Shown: one piece after another, positions 55,835 to 64,000 of the stretch
How positions within the stretch are numbered: the stretch's first letter is position 1
Layout of the letters: every line of letters begins with the position of its first letter
From: Nilaparvata lugens
Lineage: Eukaryota; Arthropoda; Insecta; Hemiptera; Delphacidae
Direction of reading: 5' to 3'
Assembly (NCBI RefSeq): GCF_014356525.2
Contig: NC_052516.1
Span: 27,291,796 to 27,355,795 of the forward strand
Length of the DNA stretch: 64,000 nucleotides
The notes under the pieces: model-generated
Seen by the model: only the letters and a program-made list of their open reading frames with translations
Databases searched by the model: none
Told to the model about the DNA's origin: nothing
Position numbers and translations under genes: made by a program

Positions 55835-58800
55835 CTGAAAAATAGGAAAAAATTATTGGTTAGCATAGACATTTTTTCTGTCAAGAAAATGTCTGAGCAA
55901 GTAGTCTATCTAAAATTATTGTAATAGTGTGATATTGAGAGGGTATTATTGTAGTTGTTTTTGTGTTTCCTATATTGTTTTTCAGGTTTTTGAACTGAAA
56001 TGAACTTTGATTCTAACTGTATGTTGAACCCTGCGTTTTTAGTGTGAGAATTGACTCTGTCTTGTTTGAATTTGCTAACTTGTTGCTTCGTTGTCAAAAA
56101 TTTTCGTGCATTTTTCAAATACAGTTTCAATTTCATGTCGAAAAAGCCACTATATTTGAAAATTGTACGAGCATTGACCTTTTTTCAGCTTTGGCTTTTT
56201 TCCACTGGAAGTTATGCTCACTCAACGCTCGTGGAGGGGGAATAATTTTCAGTGAAAGGGCCACAGTTCGAATTGAGACATAACTGGGAAAACATGTAAC
56301 GGTGTGCGAGCCTCGGTCCTCTGAATGGGCCCATTTCCCATTCAGAGGGACAAATTGTTATGTTTTCAGTTATCAGTAATTTTTATCTTGTTGAATAGGA
56401 AACCAAATTCAATAGAGTTAGTGGGAGTAGAATCAGGAAATTATTTGTGCGTGTGAGTTCCAGTATAGTGAGTTTTCTTAATCTTATGTGTGTGATTCTG
56501 AAGAGTCGAAATTTTAATTTCAAAAATGGTGAGTGCCAAACATTTGTTGTTTTCGTATTATAGCTCAAAATTTAGTAACATAGAATGACCGAGGCCCGAA
56601 TTTAGTTGCAGCAAGTTAGCAGGCTCCCAAATTGTATAGATTAAAAAATTGAGTATGTCTTCTTGACCTGAATCGATTGCTGAATAACTTTGTTCTGTTT
56701 GAAAATTTAACATGTTAAATGACTTTTAATAATTTGTTCTACCGATTTAGAGTTCAATAAACCTGAGGTTGAATTTTGATTAGTATTTTTCATTCAAGTT
56801 CCTGGCTCGTAGTTACTATAGTTACTATGTTTGCTAGAATATGTGACAATGATGATAATCTGTGCATTTGAATGAACGAATCCACTAAAAGCTCCCAACC
56901 ATTCAAGGATTCAAATAGAGATTTTATAGCATAATTTTAGCAAATATTAAAGAAAAGAAGAAACAACCCCCCTCCGTTTACATTGGTGGCCAGCGGTGGT
57001 ATAGTCTGCAAGAATGACTATCGAACCACATGTATTCTTATATATTTCATATTTTGGAAGATTAAACCAAATAGAGACAAATATGTCACCGGTTACAGAA
57101 ATGATGTCAGGTGTGGTGTAGGGTTAAAAATACCGTCACCGGTTACATTATATTATGATTTTACTGGAAATTAATGAAGGTATCATTGCTATATTCATCA
57201 GTATTGAATTCAAAGACTCGAAGTAGTCACGACCACAAATTCATTGAAAAATTCAGCTTCAGGTTCTATTATTTTCATACGCCTTTACCAATCTCCAATG
57301 AACGGAACCTAAAGCAAATATTAGCAACTGCTTCGATCAGAAGACATCAAGCCCCGCCTAATTTTTCCTGATTGTTGAAGAAATTATCCGAGACCTAGTT
57401 CAAACTCCTGTCAATGGATCGCAGTAATAACTAGATAATGTACTACATTTCTGACAAATTATTTTTGAACTGATCAACTCTAGACATGATTTTGGGATAC
57501 AGTCAAACATCCCTGAACTTGAATTTGCTGAGCCTGTGAATCAAGTTTGAAATTTTCTGTACTGATTGTTCTCGAAAAATATTTGAAAACTCCAAGGAAC
57601 GCTTTGGCGTAAGTTTTGATAGTTTTTATATCCTCTAGAACACACCTTTCCTAGTCCTTAGCTGAAAATACAGAAAGGAAAACACTTTTGACAGCCATTC
57701 TGGCATACAAAATTCAGATCGAAACCTATTAAAAAAGCTACGTAATAAAAAATATACACACCAATTATGATATATAATTGAATATTTTGATTACTTGAAT
57801 ATTCAAATTATGAAGGATTACTGGTATCCTTATATTTTATTTCAAACACGAGCAGTTTCGGAAATAATGTATAAGTGTCAAAATAAATTTCTGTATTATT
57901 ATGGATTATCAATATAATATTTTTGGAGGATTAGAAAAATAAACTAGAAATAATTTGAAACCACATTGATAATACAATGCCACTTTAACAAAAGCACAAC
58001 TTCAAATACAACTATTCAAAGTTCAAACAAATTTTATAAAAGTTTAACTATAAATCGCTTTACACTGTCTCCAGTAATATTCTGTCTGCCTACTATTCTA
58101 TAGTACACGTCCCGTAGCTAGCTCCGTGAACTTGTAGTGCACAAACCCGAGAAAAATTAAAAAAAATTGACAATAAACTACGAATTTTGTGTCGGCAGAA
58201 TATCCAAAAAATAAATTTTGTACAATCACCGTTTTTTTTTTAACGCATTTGAAGTCGCGGTCAAGGTCATTTTTCAATGCCAATTTCCCTATGCTGGAAG
58301 TGTGAACTTGTAGTGCACATGTCACAAAAAATCCGAAATAAATTGACAATAAACTACGAATTTTGTGCTGTAGGTTTGAAAAAATTGACAATAAACTACG
58401 AATTTTGTGCTACGGTGCTTGTTCAAAATTTAATTTTTGAATATTCTGCCGACACAAAATTCGTAGTTTATTGTCAATTTTTTTTGGACTTGTGCACTAC
58501 AGTTTCACGGAGCTCCGTTGCTATGCCTCCGTGACTTTCAAACTGCATATAGACAAGGTATGATTCGCGGGGTGATATTCCTACTTTTGAAAAAACATAC
58601 GCTCCCGAGTACCTAGGTCCCTAGATGAAGGAAAATCTCCCTACAGATTTCGATGTTTTTGAAAGAGTAGTATTGTAGTCGATAGGCAAAGCTACAGGAC
58701 CCGGACTGTACCATCTTGTAATCTTGTAAAACTATCCAACTATCTTGTTGATATTGTGATACTCAATTATTTGATTGCACAAGTAAATAATGGTTCACCA

Positions 58801-61800
58801 TAGAAAATGTTTTCAGGTTGAGGACGTAGAATCCGAAAGGTTTGATTTCCAATTCTTTTGTTGAGCGAATCATCATGATCAACATTGATGATTTGTACCA
58901 TTTCGGCTTGTCCACGAAGAAGCTTCCCCACACTGTGGTTCGGAAATTTTCTCCCTATGAACAAAAATAATTCTAAAAGATATAAGGCTCAAAGTAGGAT
59001 TTTTCGAGAAATTGATGTTTCTAGAGATTTGAATTCGGATGAGATTGCGTTTATTGAAATTTAAATTATCTTTATTCTTCTTTTTTGAAAGTACAAACAA
59101 TATATAATATACATATACAAAACTTGAAGAAGGTTCCTCACCTGAGCAAAGCCTGTGTGCCAGGAAAAATGCTGTAGATATTTTAATAATTCAAATGAAA
59201 AATCTTGCTAAACAAAATACGTTGACTTAACACTTACTGTAAAGTGTAACAACTTCAAAAAGTATATCTATTTTCTGTATAGGGCTACTTTTTATAGAAA
59301 TAGAAATAAAAATAAAAATCAGTACCCTTTATGAATTATTTAATCACAACATGTTTCGGACATTGATACTTTTTCTATTTCAAAAGGTATACTATGCTCC
59401 GTTTCACCAACCTTGATCAAATATAGCCTAACCATGGCCAATTAGACCATAGTCAAAATTTGATCACTCGTTCAAACATACAACTGTTCCACCAACCTCG
59501 GGATTGATCAAAACTCCGTCGGTCAAATCTGAACATGGTCAACTCTTGTAGCTGTAGGCTACTTTTCTGAAGTTGGCCAACATTTTTGCTGGCTTGCTAT
59601 TGGCTACATCTGATTTTGATGGATGAAAATTACTGAGATATTGCAATTATTCAAATGCTAATGAATTAATAATTATTATTGAACGAAAATCCAAATTAAA
59701 TGCTGTAATATGGTAAATATGGTAGCACCCCATGATACTTAATACCACTCTTGCTGCTCATATTCGGAGGGTAATTTGCGCTGAATGCCCTTTTTACTTT
59801 ACCGTCAGGCCGTCAAAATTTCAGATTTTTTTTTTCTGTAATTACTGTACTGATTTTTCTTCATATTCATTATTTCGGGGCGGGCACCCTAGGCCCCCTT
59901 CTTATATACGCCCCTGGCACAGACGTTTTGTATAGTCACACATCTATAATAATTTATAATAATTCAAATATGAATCGAATACTCTTGTATGAAGAGATTT
60001 ACAAATCGCCATTAGTTTTGAATTTTTTTTTTATGAACAAAAGAAAATTCCAATTCTAATTAGATACATTGGTTTGAATAAGGATTCAAAGGTTTCAAGG
60101 ATTGAAGGATTGAATAACATAGGCCTACTGTGTACCTAATAAAAGAGTAAAGCAAATCCTTTTCAAAATCTTCCTTTATTTTCTATTCTATAATAATATA
60201 CCAATTAAAGGATTCCGAGAACGAACCTAATAAATAACTTACTACAACTAAATTAATCGCACTAAAAACTTTGAAATTTTTCATTGCGTCAAAAACAACC
60301 CACAAACAAGCAAGGAAATTGATCGTGTTCAAATAATTTGATCGTCCGTTCGGCGGCAGTCAAACTTAAACATTGGTTTGACCGTGGTCAAAAATAACTG
60401 GTGTTGGTGGAACAAATTATTTCTGATTTGGCCAGCTGATAGACTTTAACCATGTTCAAATGCCTTGACCAAGGTTGGTGAACGGGGCATAATAGTTGGA
60501 AAATTACTAAATATAATTCGTTTGCAATTTGTAATCTCTCTTCATTCACTGATCATTATGTCGTTTATCATTTCAATTCTCAGTATCAAATCAACTGTAG
60601 GTGTCTCACCTCATTTAAGAGCTCTTGAGCATTGGAGCAATACAACAATAGAATATATGCCAATGGTACGACAAGAAGTATGTGCTCCACCTTCAAAACC
60701 AGATCTTCCATCTGGAAAAATAAAATTGAAAAGGAAAAATGAAAATCATCATACAAAATGACGCTATAAAATAATTCAAGAATGATGCTATAAAACCCTA
60801 TAAAAGAATTTCCAACTTGGTACTATTTCAAAGATACAAAATTCAGTAATGAAAATTGAAAGCTCTCTATAGAAAATTGAAGATTCTCCATTCAAATAAA
60901 TCAGCCAACGAACAAGTAGACTACATCCTAAAAAATCAGTAAAAATATTGTTTTCAAATTTTTCTCTGAAGAATTCTCTGAAGTCAACAACTACGGTACA
61001 AGACTTGGCCTATTTCGGACTATGTGTAAACTTATCTAATTTTTGGAGAGGAAAAGCAAAAGGTTACTTATTTCTTATCTCCCTATCATTTTGATGATGA
61101 CTTATTGTATGAATCAATAAATAATCAATCAATCGAATGAAGTGACAAATAACTTGGGTAACATATCAATAACTCTCCTAATTTCCTTTCAAACGGATAA
61201 GAAGATTTCTACAGGAGAGGACAGGGAAAGCCGTATAGTTTACTCGATCCAGGTAGAAATAGGACTGGTCTATTCGCTTGGAGTATAAAACATTATGATT
61301 AATGAGACCATAGCTCTAATCCTGAATTGAGTAAGACTTGGATTGAACTGCTATTGAGAAAACGGGCCTAAGAGAGCTAGCGTATTCAAAATTTCCAACT
61401 AGATCGGAGTTTCTAAATTTGGAATGTGGGCAGATTCAGATTTTTTGAAAGTTCTGCCACTGAAATCAAATATTCAAACTTATAATTATTGAGAATCATG
61501 ATCAGAGAATCAAGAACATTCAATTCATTGTATTGTTTATCCTCAAATTTTTACAATACTGTAATAATTGTCAACACTGCAAGACTATTATATCACTTAT
61601 TTTTATAATGATTATTCACTTACCGATCAATTGAGTGTCTTACCTTTACTGAAGAATACAAACATACACAAATTTGAAAGCAAATCGTGTTATTCCAAAC
61701 GGTGTACATCTTTTTCAGATCCCTGTTTAAGTTGTCAGTGCTCCTGAAACAACATTCAAATCTATCATTCTTCAATATGAACGACTTTAAATTGTCACCA

Positions 61801-63890
61801 CTTATTATTGTAAACACTTATGATACTTTTATAAACTATGTTACGCTTAGGAACTAGTTTGGGTTGTTACACTTTTACTATCTTGGGTAATCCAATATCT
61901 CAGTGTTTATCTAGGCTACTATCTGGGTGATAATTGACCGAGCGAAGGGAGGTCTAAGATTCAAGTCGACGGTTTGGCACTTCTCTTAATGTTTAAATGT
62001 TTATATGTTGCGCATTTACGGCGAAACGCGGTAATAGATTTTCATGAAATTTGACAGGTATGTTCCTTTTTAAATTGCGCGTCGACGTATATACAAGGTT
62101 TATGGAAATTTTGTATCTCAAGGATAATATAAAAGGAAAAAGAAGCCTCCTTCATACGCCAATATTATAGTAAAAATCAGACTATAGAATTATTCATCAC
62201 AAATCAGCTGACAAGTGATTACACAGAAGATGTGTGGAGAAGCCAGTCTATTGCTGTATTTCCATAAGGTCTATAGTTTCAATCAGGTATAGATATCACT
62301 TGAAAATGGCATAATTGACCGAAACATGTCGTGATAAAATATTTTTAAAAAAGGGTACTGAGATTTTCAATTATTTTCTTTATATTTCAATCGGGTACTT
62401 GTGGATGAGAATACTGCGTGAGGTCTACTGTTCACAGAACTACTAGTTATCAATATAATTGACTTCAATATGATTTCATTCAACGAGACTATTCATATGA
62501 TATAGCAGCCGGAATAAAAAGCAAAAAATTGTCTTCAAATTTGAATTGAAACATTTGTGTGTGATCATTGAAATAATGATCTTCATCTGATCTAATGTGA
62601 ATTAATTATAATGCATTTACACCAGAGTTTAAAACAAAAGTTTTCAACAAAAGTTAATAACATTTTCTTTTGGCTGCTAGTTTTGTTATCAACAAAAGTT
62701 TATAACTTTGTCACGTTTTTTGTCTGCAGCTGTAGTTATTAGGGAACAGCTGTAGTTGTAGGGTAGGGATGCTGGACGAGGGGGTTGCGGGGAATATAGT
62801 AACCTGTTATTAACAAAAGTTACCGACTCTCGATGGATAACATAAATCTTGTTAATAACAAGGAATTTTCTGTTAAAAACACGAGTTATCAACTTTTTTC
62901 AAGAGAATTTTTTGTCGATTTAGTCAAGTTGACAACTTTTTATCAATAACTCATGTTATCAACTCCGGTGTAAACGCAACTCAAAATGATGTTATTAACT
63001 TTTGTATTAAATACAAATTTTAACATCAGTTGATAGCAAAAATGTTAATTACTTGCGTTATTAACTTCGGTGTAAACGCAGCTTCATGATACTTTTATAA
63101 ACTATGGAACGCTTAGGAACTAGTTTGGGTTGTTACACTTTTACTATCTTGGGTAATCCAATATCTCAGTGTTTATCCACTATCTGGGTGAAAATAAGAT
63201 AGATTGTAGAAACAACTGTATTATTTGCACTACACAAAATTATTTATCACTATGAATACTCGTAGAAACGTATTATCACCATAATCTGATATGGATGTAA
63301 TAATATATATTTATGTTTTAGAGACACATACTCACCTACAAATCATATGATGGAGTTTAATAATGTTCACAATATACTCTTCCAAGCCCAGTTTATTCTC
63401 CAAGTAACATTGGTCTTCAAAACTCGAATTTTCTCTTGACATCTCTTCAAGTCGATTTCGACCCTCCTCAACGGAGAGGCACAGATATTTCAAATTGTAA
63501 ATTGTAATTTTGAGTGCCATGAACCCTGATGTTAGTACACAGTACATGTACCCCGAAAACAGATAAATATAGAATATCTGTAAAGTATACAGCAGGATAT
63601 AGGTGTATATGTTGGCGTATTCCTGGGGGTACCACAAGCTGATAGGCAGTGACAGTTTTGTGACATCAATTGACTCGCCAGAGCCTGTTAGCAGTTTGGG
63701 GTAGATTTTCAAAATGGCCGCCATGAGAGGTGCAATAGACAAAGTTCCCATTATGAAAACTATAACAAAGTAGGTGAGCTTGTTGATTTGATCTAGTTCT
63801 TTGTCTAGTTTCTCTTGAAGGTTTTTCATGGCGCGAGACGATTTTTCTGATGAATCAAATCGGCCTTGTTGCTCTATGGAGTATAGCAGC
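55775..63890 (-). CDS. Odorant receptor (7tm_6), five 3'-terminal exons; N-terminus outside window
   Basis: Exons in transcript order: 63336-63890, 61644-61743, 59142-59207, 58799-58954, 55775-55834 (complement), 937 nt, 311 residues plus TGA, all GT/AG with consistent phase. Insect odorant receptors are seven-pass membrane proteins with cytoplasmic N-terminus that form odour-gated cation channels with Orco in sensory dendrites (family knowledge). Seen: hydrophobic helices, the family motif LPISLWYP, acidic/amphipathic segment before HHMICR, and the C-terminal signature AAYSYFNML. Family members are about 380-420 residues, so roughly 80-110 N-terminal residues lie beyond base 64000. No disabling mutation is seen. 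The subfamily and ligand cannot be inferred. The gene converges on Rfx. Confidence 0.87.
55835..58798. other. Odorant receptor intron
   Basis: No further exon recognised in 55835-58113. Foldback 58114-58517: ctccgtgaacttgtagtgca and its complement enclose three direct and one inverted copy of gacaataaactacgaatttt. Confidence 0.65.
58799..58954 (-). CDS. Odorant receptor exon: conserved C-terminal region
   Basis: Acceptor tttttgttcatag, donor ATG|gtgaac (weak), 52 codons in phase 0: GENFRTTVWGSFFVDKPKWY to GFYVLNLKTFSM. It matches the family pattern of a Trp-containing turn, a 'M.RS.K.L.I' helix and 'NL.TF'. Reading through the weak donor gives eleven more residues and a TGA, a possible alternative end. 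Confidence 0.85.
59142..59207 (-). CDS. Odorant receptor short exon
   Basis: Acceptor attttgtttag, donor CAG|gtgagg, 22 codons in phase 0: QDFSFELLKYLQHFSWHTGF then AQ. It sits where 7tm_6 proteins carry the sixth helix and the Gly-containing turn before the conserved Trp region. It was found only by splice and phase logic. Confidence 0.72.
59395..60490. mobile_element. 1.1-kb TIR element in receptor intron
   Basis: Left end tgctccgtttcaccaacctt, right end aaggttggtgaacggggca, with internal inverted words (gaccatggtcaa types). No transposase; non-autonomous. Confidence 0.7.
60491..61643. other. Odorant receptor intron with LINE tail
   Basis: 60940-61140 matches the 20560-20880 repeat in the other orientation and ends aataaataatcaatcaatcg. 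No exon seen. Confidence 0.5.
61644..61743 (-). CDS. Odorant receptor exon
   Basis: Acceptor ttgtttcag, donor AAG|gtaaga. One base completes the Arg of HHMICR, then 33 codons: STDNLNRDLKKMYTVWNNTI and CFQICVCLYSSVK. This fits the fifth transmembrane helix position of 7tm_6 receptors. Supported by phase continuity on both sides. Confidence 0.82.
61931..62447 (+). mobile_element. Most complete copy of the GACCGAGCG Helitron-like repeat
   Basis: Runs from attgaccgagcgaaggga to ttcacagaactactagt with a foreign stretch of about 100 bp at 62290-62395. No ORF. No TIRs; the 3' end is a small hairpin (GTTC ACA GAAC) followed by CTAGT. Confidence 0.72.
62611..63085. mobile_element. Foldback MITE (GGTGTAAACGCAGCT family)
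   Basis: Opens catttacaccagagttt and closes ttcggtgtaaacgcagctt, with many copies of gttaataac/gttattaac between. Flanked by a duplicated block: tgatacttttataaactatg at 61821 recurs at 63087 with about 100 bp following. Confidence 0.75.
63336..63890 (-). CDS. Odorant receptor exon: central helices
   Basis: Acceptor tttttttgcag, donor AG|gtgagt. One base completes a codon, then 184 codons and two bases. It begins LLYSIEQQGRF and contains hydrophobic segments at LTYFVIVFIMGTLSIAPLM and YILLYTLQIFYIYLFSGYMY, with LPISLWYP between them. An ATG at 63829-63827 is internal, not the start, since the frame stays open to the acceptor. Confidence 0.92.
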
Positions 63891-64000
63891 CTGCAAAAAA
63901 AAGATATTGAGAATCAGCGAAATAGAATCAATTGAAATACATAATAAATTTATGTTGGTTGATGCCCTGATTGATCGCAACTCGACAATAAATTGATGTA

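Noticed and set aside
60465..60761. 98-codon plus-strand open frame in the receptor intron
   Set aside because: Starts inside a MITE end and has no recognisable domain.

Overview
This window is insect nuclear DNA. It is AT-rich and intron-rich and about two thirds of it is repeats. There is no operon, CRISPR array or rRNA. The genes are an RFX transcription factor and a 7tm_6 odorant receptor, a family found only in insects. The repeats (LINEs, TTA-flanked foldback MITEs, a family starting GACCGAGCGAAGTGAG) resemble what I remember of planthopper genomes such as Nilaparvata. That species-level guess is inference from memory.

Layout. (1) Positions 1355-43088, + strand: the 3' 13 exons of an Rfx gene (713 codons plus stop), rebuilt exon by exon with matching splice phases. 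They carry the complete RFX DNA-binding domain, the B/C region, the dimerisation domain and the C-terminus. The N-terminal exons lie before base 1. (2) About 43.1-44.4 kb: 3' UTR or flank with several AATAAA signals and a degenerate repeat array. (3) About 44.4-55.7 kb: intergenic, with MITEs, Helitron-like pieces, an RTE-type reverse-transcriptase fragment and a LINE 3' fragment. (4) Positions 55775-63890, - strand: the last five exons of an odorant receptor (311 codons plus stop). Most of these exons are too short to show as ORFs; phase and family pattern identify them. The two genes converge tail to tail and I see no functional link between them.

The Rfx introns hold most of the mobile DNA. 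There is a nearly complete but broken LINE (ORF1 with a FLYWCH-type zinc finger, coiled coil and SGNH-type hydrolase, then endonuclease-RT; antisense), a 5'-truncated sense copy of the same family, a second LINE, a mariner with matching TIRs and TA duplications, tRNA-derived SINEs and several nested TTA/TAA-flanked MITEs.

The most unusual signal concerns splicing. Three Rfx exons (starting 1355, 21101 and 31573) have the first bases of the exon and its AG duplicated just upstream in the intron, with unit lengths of 30, 47 and exactly 3 x 94 bp. At the third exon the three decoys still read like the exon's first residues and then hit a stop, which makes them possible poison acceptors. Other leads are a phase-compatible 105-nt candidate cassette exon at 16750-16854, inverted LINE copies flanking two Rfx exons (possible back-splicing), and two long inverted repeats inside the transcript.
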